Assembly: GCA_964624065.1 (NCBI GenBank)
Contig: CAZUWF010000020.1
Location: 1 to 40,896 of the forward strand
Reading direction: 5' to 3'
Source of the DNA: UBA7960 sp964624065
Lineage (GTDB): Bacteria > Bacteroidota > Bacteroidia > Bacteroidales > UBA7960
Length of the DNA stretch: 40,896 nucleotides
A program made the translations under genes and the position numbers. The number at the start of each line of letters is the position of its first letter. Within the stretch, counting starts at the first letter, position 1. This document shows, piece after piece, positions 25,638 to 35,505 of the stretch. The notes below the pieces were generated by a model. It did not search any database and was not told the DNA's origin. It was given only the letters and a program-made list of their open reading frames with translations.

Positions 25638-28592
25638 TTAAATTCCTAAACTGACGGCAAACATGAAAGTACGAGGCCTTGGGTAGAAGTTATTGTCAAT
25701 ACCACCCCTTACCTCCGGGTCGATTCCGGTATATTTGGTCCTGGTAAACACGTTTTGAACGGTAAAGCTCACTCGCGCGCCAACTCCCCTGTCGAACTGG
25801 GCAATCCTGTAGCCAAGGCTTATGAAGTCCATTTTGAGGAACGAAGCATTTTCTACGAAGTAGTCGCTCGAAAACTGTCGCTTGATGAAATTGGTATTTT
25901 TCAGAAGCCTCGTTTCGTTTCGCCAGTACCCAATTTGGTACATTTGGTCAATAGAGGCCCTACCTACCACGGCATTGTAAACGTAGTTGCCTACATTGGC
26001 CCTCAAACTGGTAGAAACATCAAAATTCTTCAAGTTGTATCTTGCTGAGAAGCCGAAAACATAGTCAGGAGTGGGGTTACGATAAAAATACCTGTTTGCC
26101 AGATTATTTGGCACGTCACCGCCCTGCCCCGAACGGTCGACATAAAGCCCTTCTATTGGCCTGCCTTGCGAGTTGAAAACCTGCTGGCTCACATAGAATG
26201 AAAATGCCGGGTGCCCGACCATAGTTGCCTGAATCTGGCCTGTGAAGGCATCACCGTAAAGGATTTTATAGTCAGGGTCATCGGCAAGTAGTAGTTTGGT
26301 TATCTTATTTTTGTTGTGCGAAAAGTTAAAACCAAGGTTCAATGATTCGTTTGCCTTTGAAATGGGGATAAGGTTGAGGCTAACTTCAATTCCCATATTC
26401 TCCAAACTTCCAACATTAGTAAACAATCTGTTGGAAAAGTTGCTGCCTGTGGGGATTGTAATGTTATTTAGCAGATCCTCGGTAAATCGTTGGTACAAAT
26501 CAACATTCAGGGTTATCCTATCTGCGAAAAATCCAAGGTCAAGTCCCAGGTTTCGGGTTTCGGTTTCTTCCCATTTGATTTTGGAATCGTATGCATTGGG
26601 TCTAAGAGTAGAAACGTACGCGCCATCAACCATATAGTAGGCTCCCAAAATTGACTCCTGGTATGTAGCAAGATATGGGAAAAACGGACCAATGTCTTGT
26701 TGACCGGTAATACCCCAACCCACACGCAATTTCAATTCGCTTAGCGACCTTATGTTTTTGAAAAGGCCCTCTTCGTTAAGTTTCCAAGCAAATGCTAATG
26801 AGGGGAAAATACCGGATCTTACGTCTTTGTGAAAACGTGATGAGTGGTCGTTACGAACCGTAGCAGTTAGCAGGTATTTATTGGCCAAGGTATATTTCAT
26901 CCGACCAAAAAATGAAATGAGCTGCAGCTCGTTAATGCCATAAGTTTCCACGTTTTGCTCGCCCGGTCTTGGGATTGCAAATCTGCTCAAGCTTTCGTTT
27001 TCGTAGCTAAAACGCTGCCAAGAGTAACCTGCCGTTAAATCAACGTTGCTCGATATTGACGGCACATCGGCAGAATAATTCAAAACAAAATCGAGCAGCT
27101 TGTTGGAATTGTTGGAATCGTAATCGGTTAGATGTCTTCTAAAATCACTTGCAGGAAGGCGCTCCGAAGTATAGTTGTAACCCTTGCCCCTAGAGAAGTC
27201 GCCGGCAAGGTTTAGGTTGGCCTTAAGGCCATCGATAAATGGAACGGCATAATCAACCTGAACATTACCCACGAACCTGGTAACATTTGATTTGTTATCT
27301 GCATAGAAAACCTGTGCTACCGGATTGTGTGTTCCCAAATTGGCTCCGTAGTTCATCCACTGGAAAAATCCACCCGCTTTGGCGTTTCCATCCATAATAG
27401 GGCTTGCAGGACTCATTCTCACTGCATTTCCAATTGCACCGGTGTTTCCAAAGTTGTGAGCGGTATGCATGGCACGGGCATTGATGCTCACCTTAAGCGA
27501 GTTGTTGAATAGAGAAGGGCTTAGGTTTATGGCACCTGTAAACCTGCTCAAATCCGTGTTCTTCAAAATACCCACATCGGAGGTGTACCCAACGGAAGCC
27601 CTGTAGGGAATATTTTTGTACGAACCGGTTAAATTAAAGCTATGGTCGTGTGAGGCTGCCACCCTAAATATCTCACTTTGCCAGTTTGTATTGTATGAAC
27701 CAAGTTTGGGTAGTTCGTGGGCCGGGAACAAGCCTTCCTCAACGTACTTCATTGCAAGCTGACGGAGCTCGTCACCAGAAAACACATCGGTGTACCTGAT
27801 AGCCGAAGACAAGGAACTTTTGAAGTCGTAGGAAAATCTGGGTGCCATACCTTCCTTACCACGTTTTGTGGTAATGATTATAACCCCGTTTGATGCCCTC
27901 GACCCGTAAATTGCCGTAGCAGAAGCATCCTTCAAAATTGTAAATGACTCGATGTCGTTGGGGTTTACAAACGACAGGAAGTTTGAGCTACCGCTTACAT
28001 CACGGTTTTCGATAGGCACACCATCAATCACCAAGAGTGGTGAATTTGACGCCGATAGCGAAGAACCTCCCCTGATCCTAATTTCGGCACCACCGCCAGG
28101 AGCACCACCCGAAGTGGTAATAACAACCCCGGCGCTTTTACCCACGAGCAAGTCTTGGGCAGAGGTAATGGCACCCTGGTTGAAGTCCTTGGAACTAACC
28201 GTGGCTATAGAGCCCGTGGCGTCAGATTTCCTAACCACACCATAACCAATAAGCACAAACTCCGAGAGCAGCCCAATGTCCGTACCAAGCTCGAAGTTTA
28301 AAGAAATAGTTTGGCCAACTCCGAGAGTTACCAACCTCGTTACAGGTTGGTAGCCCACGAAACTTGCCACAACATTGTAGGTACCCGCAGGAGCCTGAAA
28401 GGAAAAACGACCGTCGAGGCCGGTTATCGAACCAGTGGTGGTACCCTCAATCACAACATTGGCACCGGGCAGGGTTTCTTTCATCTCCTTGTCGATCACA
28501 ACCCCGGTAATGGTACCAGTTTGTCCGTAAAGGTCAAATGCACAACAAGACAGTATGACCAACGGAACCAGTAGCTTGAAAATTTTTACCAT
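25638..28592 (-). CDS. SusC/RagA family TonB-dependent outer-membrane transporter
   Basis: A 984-residue transporter. The start at 28592 gives signal peptide MVKIFKLLVPLVILSCCAFD; an upstream in-frame ATG at 28634 would add 14 residues. After it come a carboxypeptidase-regulatory-like domain (TGTITGVVID...VGYQPVTRL), a TonB-box-like VLIGYG, and the SusC plug with IRIRGGSSL, LLVIDGVPI, ILKDASATAIYGSRASNGVIIITTKRG. A beta-barrel ends in a terminal aromatic-rich strand (RTFMFAVSLGI). It imports oligosaccharides using TonB energy. It is the first gene of a susC-D-E-F operon, with a -7 box at 28651-28658 and a LacI-type operator upstream. Confidence 0.96.
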   Translation of the reverse strand: MVKIFKLLVPLVILSCCAFDLYGQTGTITGVVIDKEMKETLPGANVVIEGTTTGSITGLDGRFSFQAPAGTYNVVASFVGYQPVTRLVTLGVGQTISLNFELGTDIGLLSEFVLIGYGVVRKSDATGSIATVSSKDFNQGAITSAQDLLVGKSAGVVITTSGGAPGGGAEIRIRGGSSLSASNSPLLVIDGVPIENRDVSGSSNFLSFVNPNDIESFTILKDASATAIYGSRASNGVIIITTKRGKEGMAPRFSYDFKSSLSSAIRYTDVFSGDELRQLAMKYVEEGLFPAHELPKLGSYNTNWQSEIFRVAASHDHSFNLTGSYKNIPYRASVGYTSDVGILKNTDLSRFTGAINLSPSLFNNSLKVSINARAMHTAHNFGNTGAIGNAVRMSPASPIMDGNAKAGGFFQWMNYGANLGTHNPVAQVFYADNKSNVTRFVGNVQVDYAVPFIDGLKANLNLAGDFSRGKGYNYTSERLPASDFRRHLTDYDSNNSNKLLDFVLNYSADVPSISSNVDLTAGYSWQRFSYENESLSRFAIPRPGEQNVETYGINELQLISFFGRMKYTLANKYLLTATVRNDHSSRFHKDVRSGIFPSLAFAWKLNEEGLFKNIRSLSELKLRVGWGITGQQDIGPFFPYLATYQESILGAYYMVDGAYVSTLRPNAYDSKIKWEETETRNLGLDLGFFADRITLNVDLYQRFTEDLLNNITIPTGSNFSNRLFTNVGSLENMGIEVSLNLIPISKANESLNLGFNFSHNKNKITKLLLADDPDYKILYGDAFTGQIQATMVGHPAFSFYVSQQVFNSQGRPIEGLYVDRSGQGGDVPNNLANRYFYRNPTPDYVFGFSARYNLKNFDVSTSLRANVGNYVYNAVVGRASIDQMYQIGYWRNETRLLKNTNFIKRQFSSDYFVENASFLKMDFISLGYRIAQFDRGVGARVSFTVQNVFTRTKYTGIDPEVRGGIDNNFYPRPRTFMFAVSLGI

Positions 28593-28650
28593 AAAAACAA
28601 AATTTAGGTTAGTACTTGATGAATTGAAAAACATTACGAGATTATTAAAG

Positions 28651-28658
28651 CAAAGTTA
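28651..28658 (-). promoter_or_regulatory. -7 box TAACTTTG of the susCDEF operon
   Basis: An exact TAnnTTTG match on the minus strand, about 60 bp upstream of the susC start. No TTTG -33 element at 19-21 bp, which fits regulated transcription. Confidence 0.5.
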
Positions 28659-28722
28659 ATTAATTATTAAACGAATAGATGAATTCCTTGGACTGATTTT
28701 CAATGTTTTGTATATAATTCCT

Positions 28723-28734
28723 GCAAACGTTTGC
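28723..28734. promoter_or_regulatory. LacI-family operator GCAAACGTTTGC
   Basis: A perfect 12-bp palindrome with a central CG step, the classic LacI/GalR half-site arrangement. It lies 65 bp upstream of the susC -7 box and in the region shared with the divergent LacI-family gene at 29353. Its position well upstream of the -7 box suits activation or looping better than simple promoter occlusion. Confidence 0.75.
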
Positions 28735-29352
28735 GGAAACTTTTGATATTAATGATTAATTGCATACATTTGGGAAAAATTGGATGTTGGTTTAGGTTTT
28801 TTTGACAAGGAACATGAGGAATTCATAAAAAAATTTGCAACCGGTTCTTGCGTATGTTTTTTGATAGAACGGCCTGATTATGAAGGATTTTCAGGGCCAA
28901 ACCTCGCTAATATGCTTACATGTTGCTTTTTTTCCAAGTTTTAGGACCGACGTCCCTAAATCGGGGGCGCAGAAATCCCAAACATTGCCCTGGGTGAAGT
29001 AATTGGTAAAATAGGGGGGAGCAAGATAGGAAATGCAGAAAAAAAAAGGAATGTAACCCCTTAATTTAAAATAGTTCAATCTTCGAAAAATCCAAAATTA
29101 TAAATATAATTGAAATACAGCCTTTTATGAAGTTTTTTTTAGGTTCGGTGGCTTCTTTGAGCTGTTGGTGCACCAATTATTATGCAATTACACAAAAGAC
29201 CTAAAAGTTTAATACCAAGCCATACTGGGTAAAAACCTTTTTTATTACAGTACTCCTCAGCTAGTGTATTGTTATTAACATTCGAAAGGTGAATTAAAAT
29301 TTATGTGTAAAGATTATTTCCCTAACTATTACTGTCCAGCACAAAGCTATCT

Positions 29353-30363
29353 ATGAAACCACACATTGCATCAATTAGCGATATAGCTAGGGCTCTTGGG
29401 ATCGCACCATCTACAGTTTCGCGGGCCCTTAACAACCATCCCGACGTAGGTGCAGACACCCGGGAAAAGATACAGTCGTACGCCAAGGCTGTTAACTACA
29501 GGCCAAACGCGCTAGCACTTAGCCTAAAAAACAAGCGATCGAGCACAATAGGCATCGTGGTGCCCGAAATTGTCCACCATTTCTTTTCGAGCATTATTAG
29601 CGGTATGGAAGACATTGCCTATGCTAAGGGATACAGGCTAATGATTTGCCAATCGAACGAGGAGTACGAGCGCGAAAAAATTAACATTCAGGGTTTGATT
29701 GACCACAGGGTTGCCGGCATAATGGTTTCGATGAGCAAAAACACCTTGGATTTCGATCATTTCAATGATGCGATTTCGCAAGGCATTCCAGTACTGTTTT
29801 TCGACAGAAGCTGCAAGCAAGTAAAAACCGACACTGTAATTACCGATGACTATGGAGGTGCCTTGCAAGTAACTAACCATCTCATTTCAAATGGCAAAAG
29901 GCGAATAATGCACCTCTCTGCACCTCAGCACTTGCTTATTGCAAGCGAAAGATTGCACGGCTACACCGAGGCATTGATAAACAACGGGATAGAACCCGAC
30001 CCAAGCCTAATAATACATTGCGACACCCCTAAATTGGTTCACTTAAAAAAAGAAAAGATTTTTAGTTTGCTTCCTAATGTGGACGCCATATTTGCAGTAA
30101 ACGACTTCACGGCAATCGCCGTTATGCAACTTTTACAGGAAGCCGGAATTGCTATTCCGGACAAGATATCGGTAGCAGGATTTGGCAACGATCCAATTTC
30201 TACAATTTCAAAACCAAAATTGACCACTGTTGAACAAAAAGGATACGATATGGGCTGCGAAGCATCCACTATACTTATAAATCGGATTGAAAATCCTAAT
30301 TTGCCAATAGTACCACAAATTGTAAAATTCGAAGCCTCCCTCAAGGCTCGAGAATCAGGGTAA
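29353..30363 (+). CDS. LacI family transcriptional regulator
   Basis: A 336-residue LacI/GalR regulator. The N-terminal helix-turn-helix (about 5-30, SISDIARALGIAPSTVSRAL) and hinge (YRPNALALSLKNKRSSTIG) are standard, followed by a periplasmic-binding-like effector domain (GIVVPEIVHHFFSSII, FGNDPISTISKPKLTTVEQ). The effector is probably a sugar from the glycan imported by the divergent sus operon, and the operator at 28723-28734 is the expected target. Bacteroidota alpha-glucan loci are often LacI-controlled. It ends in a terminator shared with the convergent cargo gene. Confidence 0.94.
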   Translation: MKPHIASISDIARALGIAPSTVSRALNNHPDVGADTREKIQSYAKAVNYRPNALALSLKNKRSSTIGIVVPEIVHHFFSSIISGMEDIAYAKGYRLMICQSNEEYEREKINIQGLIDHRVAGIMVSMSKNTLDFDHFNDAISQGIPVLFFDRSCKQVKTDTVITDDYGGALQVTNHLISNGKRRIMHLSAPQHLLIASERLHGYTEALINNGIEPDPSLIIHCDTPKLVHLKKEKIFSLLPNVDAIFAVNDFTAIAVMQLLQEAGIAIPDKISVAGFGNDPISTISKPKLTTVEQKGYDMGCEASTILINRIENPNLPIVPQIVKFEASLKARESG

Positions 30364-30570
30364 GATGGTGTGAATGTTGATTTGTGGTTGGTGATTGCCG
30401 AAAAAGGGAAGATCCAAAATTTTATGATCGCAATTGGCCAATTTGAACTTACAAATATGGATTCAACAGAGGTAATTTACCACTGATTCCTCCTGGCTGA
30501 TTTAGGCCACAACGCTTGACTTTTGCCATTCACACCACAATTCCCACCAACTCACAGACCTATAAATTAG

Positions 30571-30600
30571 AAAGGACCACCCCAAGGGGCGGTCCTTTTT
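30571..30600 (+). terminator. bidirectional terminator between the LacI gene and the 1522-residue cargo gene
   Basis: The arms GGACC-A-CCCC and GGGG-C-GGTCC pair with one internal mismatch and a two-base AA loop. They are flanked by AAA on the left and TTTTT on the right. It serves the plus-strand LacI gene and possibly the minus-strand gene ending at 30623. Confidence 0.8.
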
Positions 30601-30622
30601 ATAATTGATGGCATTCAACCAG

Positions 30623-33600
30623 TTATTTTACAATCTGAACTGTCCTGGTTTCAGTGCCGATTTCGGTTATTATCCTCAAAACGTACATTCCGTCCCTAAA
30701 TCCGGCCACATTGATTTCGTGCCTTACACCAGCCTCCTCTGCTGTGTAAACCACCTGACCCAACATATTTACAACCTGAAGTTGCTTCATATTTTCGGGC
30801 GATGTAATATTGAGCACGGTACTAGCAGGTATCGGGTACACCTCGATGGCGGCTAGCGTTGGTTCTTCCACATTAGTGTTGTTTCTGGTTAGGGTAACTG
30901 GAACCGTCATATGTGGGAATCCAATCAACAACGCCCCGGAGGATGGGAAGAACGAGTTGTGGGAAACTTGGAACCGGTTAATTCCGTGTGGAACACCAAA
31001 GAAGGTTGCCCTACCCTGGGCATTGGTTTGCTTAACCTCGCCGTTGAATTGAACGGCGGCCCCTGGAACAGGTGCGTGGCTATTGTAACCAAGTTTTTCG
31101 TTAACCACGAAGGTAATGTTGGGTCCTGGCATATTGAAAGTAAGTGTAACAATTTGCGAAACCCCGGAGCTGTAAACGGCCTGAACCCCGGCAGTGTGCA
31201 AACCGGGAGGCACAAGATTGAACATATGGTTCAAGCCTTGCGTAAAGGCCACGGGCGTCGTCATATTGTTCAAGAACACGTTGTAGCCAAGGAAAGCCTT
31301 GTTGGCCTTAGCAAACACAAAATCGCTCATATCTGCTATTCTTGCATCGGCCGGTACGTTGGCAGGTGTGCTCTGTGCAAAGGTTCCAATGGGGTCTTTG
31401 CCACCGCTTCCAAACACAATGTTGTCAATTGAGTAAGTGGCCCCATCGTGTTGCACGTGGTTGAAAGCAATTAAGACACTTGAGCCAGCATACGCGCCAA
31501 GGGGTATGGTTGTTCGATACCATGTAAAGTTGGCAAAAACTCCGGCAGCATCCTCTGTCCACAGGGTAGTCCAGCTGGCCCCGTTGTTTGTGCTTATTCT
31601 CACGAACAAGCTACCGTTGTTGTTTGGTGAGACGTGCCAGTGGTAGCTTGTATTCCATGAGAAGCTTAAAGTAGATGTGGCAGTAACGGCCAGACGAGGC
31701 GAAATGATGTTGGTATTGATGTTGTAGCCCCACCCGCAGTGGCTAAACCTGGTTCCGTGAGGTGCAGCACCAGGTGCCGGTATGTGCCAGAATGGAATTT
31801 GTCCGGCTTCACCGGCGGTTCCGGCCCCTTGCACGTAGGTAGGCCAAGCATTGAAGTTGCCACTTTCGAAGCTGTCGGAAAATCCAGCCAAGCCATCAAC
31901 ATTGTTCCAGCTAAACAATGCCTGACCTCCTTCGAGGCCATCGGTGGTAACTCTCAAACCGAATGGATCCTTAATGTCGTCAACAAGGGCAACATTGACC
32001 GTAACATTTGAATTGACCACGCTGAAGGGCCGAGTGGCGGTAATGTATTGCTCCCTGCTAACCACGGCCGTGTAGTTGTTTGGAGTAAGCTGTAGGCTAG
32101 CCTGCCCTGCGGCATTGGTGGTTAGGGTAGGTTGGCCGGTAATGGCAATGGTAGCTCCCTGCAGTGCCAATCCCGTATGTGCATCGGTAACATTGAAGCT
32201 AACGGTGTAAAGGGGAGCAAACGACAGGTTAAGGGTAAAGGCGGTAAAGATTGGGTCTGGCCAAGTAGAAACTATGGCAAAATAGGTTCCTGGTTGAATT
32301 AGCACGTTGTTAAAGCTTCCGCCGGTTGAGCCAACACCGGTTGCAACGGTGGCCGCAGGGCTGGCAGCGTTAGGGCAACTTTGCATTACGAGCAGCCCGG
32401 TCCAACTACCTGCAACACTACCGGTGAGTAATCCGGGTTGGTTAACAGTGAACCGTATCACGAAGTCATTTCCATTTAGGTATGAGGTTGCGGGAGTAAC
32501 CATTGTGCTGTTGTAGTCGTTGCCAAAAAGCTCGGTATTGCCTTGGTAGTTAACTATTGGTAAGGTCATCACCATTGGCGTAAAACAGGTAGAACCCGGA
32601 ATTCTAATAACGCCTGTTCCGGTAATCGGTACGTTTGCAACCTTGGCAGAGCCATCGTTGTAACCAATTGCGATGTTGTCGGAAAAAGGTCCTGGTGCAG
32701 GAGCAGTGATGGTGGCGCTAAACGGTACGCTTTGGAATGGAGCAAGTGTTGCCGGGAAATGGGCAGGGTTAAAGCTTAGGCTTCCCAGTGCGCCAGTCAC
32801 GGTTGGAGCATTTACTGAGAGGGTGCCTACCCCGCGGTTGGTAATGGTGAAGGTTCTTGGATTTGAAGTAGCACCAACCTCAACGTTGCCAAAGTTGTTA
32901 GTTGTGGGAGCAACAACAAACACAGGAGTGGTTGGGATTTCTTCGATTATTACGTTGTCAACAAAGAAGTCAATGTCAGGGGTAGTTCCCGTGGGTCTTT
33001 CGGCATAGAATCCGAACCTGACCAAGCCGGTTCGGCCGGTGAGATCAATTAATACCATCTGCCCTGTGTTGGAAATGGTGGAGTTCCTATCCCAGAAACG
33101 GAGCACGTTAGTATTTGACCACGTTTGACCATTGTCGGTACTTATTACCACAGCCACGAAGTCGTCAAGACCCAGGGATGCGGGATTGGTGTTGTTCCAT
33201 CCCGTTAGGGCTATGTCGAATGTCATACGATAATTCTTGGAGCCATTACCAAGATCAATTGAAGGGGTCATCAGCCAGTGATCTCTGGTTCCGTAGATGT
33301 TAATAGCTGCCGAGTTTACTGCTGGGGCCGAGGCAATGTTGCCAAACCTCTTATGGGTCCATGCTGCACCTGCAACAATTTGGGTGTTTTGAGTCAGCAC
33401 GCCCCTTTGCATTTGCCACTGGGGTGGTGGAAAAGGAGTTGTGTTGAAGTCTTGCGCAAACGGAGGTGCAAAGACGGTAGTGAAGGTAAATGGACCCACC
33501 CATGGGCTAAGGGAACTGCTTCCACAGTTGGCCCTTACGAAGAAATTGTAAGTGGTTCCGGGTTGCAAACCACTGATCACCAATGGATTGACAGTAGCTG

Positions 33601-35191
33601 CAATACCAGCACCGGTTGGGGTTGAAAGTGGGCTTACACCCACCACATATTCCCAAGCAGTCTCTGTACTTCCATTTGTCCATCCCATTGTGGCAGAGGT
33701 GGCGGTAATGTTTGCCACGGTAATTGCCGATGGGTTGGGGCAAGCCGGAATTGGCTCCACAACTACGTGGTCAACGAAGAAGTCTATGTCGGGTGAGGTT
33801 CCCGTAGGCCTTTCGGCATAGAATCCGAACCTTACCAAACCGGAGCGGCCTGTGAGATCAACCGATATATGCTGCCCTGTGTTGGGAATCGTGGAGTTCC
33901 TGTCCCAGAACCGGAGCACGTTGGCATTTGACCATGTTTGACCGTTGTCGGTGCTTATCACCACGGCAACGTAATCGTCAAGACCCAAAGATGCCGCATT
34001 GGTATTGCCCCATCCTGTAAGGGCAATGCTGAAGGTAAGCCTATGATTTACGCTGCCATCGCCAAGGTTAATTGAGGGGGTCGTAAGCCAGTGCCGCACA
34101 GTTCCGTAAATGTTGATAGACGCTGAATTGACCTCTGGTGCAGTAATGTTTCCGAACCTTTTGTGTATCCAACCAGTAGTAACAGGGAGGAGCGTGGTGG
34201 TCGGACCCAACAATCCGCTAAATCTTCCCCAGCCTAGCGGAGGGAATGGGGTGGTGTTAAAGTTTTGCGTGAAGGGAGTTACAAACGCGGTGGTGAATGT
34301 AAACGGACCTGCCCAGGTGCTAAGGTCGCCCGGACCACAGTTTGCCCTAACGTAAAAATTGTAGGTTGTTCCTGGCAGCAAGCCTGAGACCGTCACCGGA
34401 TTAGTGGTGGCGGCAATGCCAGCTCCGGTTGGGGCAGCAAGCGGGCTTATACCAACCACATATTCCCAAGCGGTTTCGGCACCCCCGGCAGTCCACCCAA
34501 GGCGAGCCGAAGTGGTGGTAATTTGGGTTGCTGTCAAAGCCGTAGGTGCTGGGCAGGTAATTGGTGCCGCTACAGAGAAGTTATCGAAGGCCAGGAAGTA
34601 GTCTCCTGATATCCAATTTCCCACTATCCTAATTCTAACAACTTGACCTACATAGTCAGCCAAGCCAAAATTGAATGACTGCCAACCTGCTACACCATTG
34701 TTTGTAACGGTTTGAACAGGGGTGAAACTCACACCCGCATTGGTTGAGATAGAAACTATGAAGTTGCCAGAACCAACTGCAGGAGGAGCAAAAGGTGTAC
34801 TGAAGTTGGCCAATGCATAGTTGAATGTTAGTCTCATTCCAGCCAAGACCGGGCCAATGTCAACTGTGGTAATGGTGCCAGTAGTAGCACTACTCCAAAG
34901 GTTGCGCCTAATGTAGTTGCCATCTATTGCGGGGATGGCGGTGGTTGTACCTATTGTCCAACCTGTTGTGGTCCACCCGGTTGGGGTGGTTGTGGTAGGA
35001 AAACCTTGGAAGTGCGGTGCCGTTACTGCCGACTTGGTGCTAACTTGGGAGGGTTCTGCTATGGCAGGCTCGTTAATAGTGGTTACACCATTAAAAGAAG
35101 TCATAGTCTTTTGGGCATTAGCACCCAAGCCCGATAACCATACAAGCGCCAGCAACAAAATGCCGGTTTTAATTAGTCGAAGTTTTTTCAT
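30623..35191 (-). CDS. large modular T9SS-secreted adhesin-like protein
   Basis: 1522 residues. Signal peptide (MKKLRLIKTGILLLALVWLS, ends near GANAQ). Order: jelly-roll 'choice-of-anchor J' domain (about 55-210); FN3 domain (212-305); second J domain (306-485); FN3 (485-575); third J domain (578-752); HYDIN/ASPM-like Ig domain (about 755-870); pre-peptidase C-terminal-like region (872-1010); carboxypeptidase-regulatory-like domain; a fourth J domain (about 1110-1265) with FSHCGWGYN; a GYNVFLNN segment resembling gingipain/hemagglutinin adhesin modules; another regulatory-like domain; T9SS type A sorting domain (about 1447-1522, IEVYPIPAS to VQIVK). Two FN3-J modules are internal duplications of 271 residues (813 bp). 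No catalytic motif; adhesion or carbohydrate binding is likely. It is exported by the T9SS if the C-terminal signal is functional. Confidence 0.9.
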   Translation of the reverse strand: MKKLRLIKTGILLLALVWLSGLGANAQKTMTSFNGVTTINEPAIAEPSQVSTKSAVTAPHFQGFPTTTTPTGWTTTGWTIGTTTAIPAIDGNYIRRNLWSSATTGTITTVDIGPVLAGMRLTFNYALANFSTPFAPPAVGSGNFIVSISTNAGVSFTPVQTVTNNGVAGWQSFNFGLADYVGQVVRIRIVGNWISGDYFLAFDNFSVAAPITCPAPTALTATQITTTSARLGWTAGGAETAWEYVVGISPLAAPTGAGIAATTNPVTVSGLLPGTTYNFYVRANCGPGDLSTWAGPFTFTTAFVTPFTQNFNTTPFPPLGWGRFSGLLGPTTTLLPVTTGWIHKRFGNITAPEVNSASINIYGTVRHWLTTPSINLGDGSVNHRLTFSIALTGWGNTNAASLGLDDYVAVVISTDNGQTWSNANVLRFWDRNSTIPNTGQHISVDLTGRSGLVRFGFYAERPTGTSPDIDFFVDHVVVEPIPACPNPSAITVANITATSATMGWTNGSTETAWEYVVGVSPLSTPTGAGIAATVNPLVISGLQPGTTYNFFVRANCGSSSLSPWVGPFTFTTVFAPPFAQDFNTTPFPPPQWQMQRGVLTQNTQIVAGAAWTHKRFGNIASAPAVNSAAINIYGTRDHWLMTPSIDLGNGSKNYRMTFDIALTGWNNTNPASLGLDDFVAVVISTDNGQTWSNTNVLRFWDRNSTISNTGQMVLIDLTGRTGLVRFGFYAERPTGTTPDIDFFVDNVIIEEIPTTPVFVVAPTTNNFGNVEVGATSNPRTFTITNRGVGTLSVNAPTVTGALGSLSFNPAHFPATLAPFQSVPFSATITAPAPGPFSDNIAIGYNDGSAKVANVPITGTGVIRIPGSTCFTPMVMTLPIVNYQGNTELFGNDYNSTMVTPATSYLNGNDFVIRFTVNQPGLLTGSVAGSWTGLLVMQSCPNAASPAATVATGVGSTGGSFNNVLIQPGTYFAIVSTWPDPIFTAFTLNLSFAPLYTVSFNVTDAHTGLALQGATIAITGQPTLTTNAAGQASLQLTPNNYTAVVSREQYITATRPFSVVNSNVTVNVALVDDIKDPFGLRVTTDGLEGGQALFSWNNVDGLAGFSDSFESGNFNAWPTYVQGAGTAGEAGQIPFWHIPAPGAAPHGTRFSHCGWGYNINTNIISPRLAVTATSTLSFSWNTSYHWHVSPNNNGSLFVRISTNNGASWTTLWTEDAAGVFANFTWYRTTIPLGAYAGSSVLIAFNHVQHDGATYSIDNIVFGSGGKDPIGTFAQSTPANVPADARIADMSDFVFAKANKAFLGYNVFLNNMTTPVAFTQGLNHMFNLVPPGLHTAGVQAVYSSGVSQIVTLTFNMPGPNITFVVNEKLGYNSHAPVPGAAVQFNGEVKQTNAQGRATFFGVPHGINRFQVSHNSFFPSSGALLIGFPHMTVPVTLTRNNTNVEEPTLAAIEVYPIPASTVLNITSPENMKQLQVVNMLGQVVYTAEEAGVRHEINVAGFRDGMYVLRIITEIGTETRTVQIVK

Positions 35192-35505
35192 AATGGTAAA
35201 TTTGGTTAATAAAAGTGGGATTAAAAAAAGATTTTTTAATAAAAAAGTGGGTAAAATGAATGTGTTTCAAGGGAGGGAGTGTAAAACATTTTACCATAGG
35301 CAAGGTATTTTTGTTAAATGAAAAAAAAAAGCAAGCAATAATATCTGACAATCAACGGCTTGAAAAACCCTCGCAAAGCTTGTAATTAGTTCGCCAAATA
35401 TAATATTTTTTATAACAATAACAAAGTTTAGTTTTTTTTGAAAAATTTTTCACCTTACCTTTGGTTTTTCAATCGGATGGAGAGAAGTTCAAAACTTGGA
35501 AGTTT
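35192..35505. other. divergent intergenic region, cargo gene / sirtuin
   Basis: 314 bp, strongly A/T-rich between 35395 and 35450. It contains the -7 box of the sirtuin gene (35456-35463). On the minus strand only a poor -7-like sequence, TACCTTGC (35300-35307), was seen for the cargo gene. No gene. Confidence 0.5.
35456..35463 (+). promoter_or_regulatory. -7 box TACCTTTG for the sirtuin gene
   Basis: An exact TAnnTTTG match, 42 bp before the ATG at 35506. It overlaps an in-frame TTG at 35461, which argues against translation from there. The nearest TTTG (35437-35440) is only 15 bp upstream. Confidence 0.45.

Larger units (their letters stand above)
28593..29352. other. divergent intergenic region, sus operon / LacI regulator
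   Basis: A 760-bp region with the sus promoter and the palindromic operator near the susC side. The rest (about 28790-29350) holds no convincing gene; a 62-codon reading frame at 28891-29079 has no recognisable features. A second GC-centred palindrome, AACCGGTT (28839-28846), is preceded by TTGC and could be a weaker operator. No clear promoter for the LacI gene was found. Confidence 0.6.

Noticed and set aside
28891..29079. 62-codon reading frame on the minus strand in the sus/LacI intergenic region
   Set aside because: No signal peptide, motif or promoter; the codon pattern is not gene-like and the frame lies in a regulatory region.
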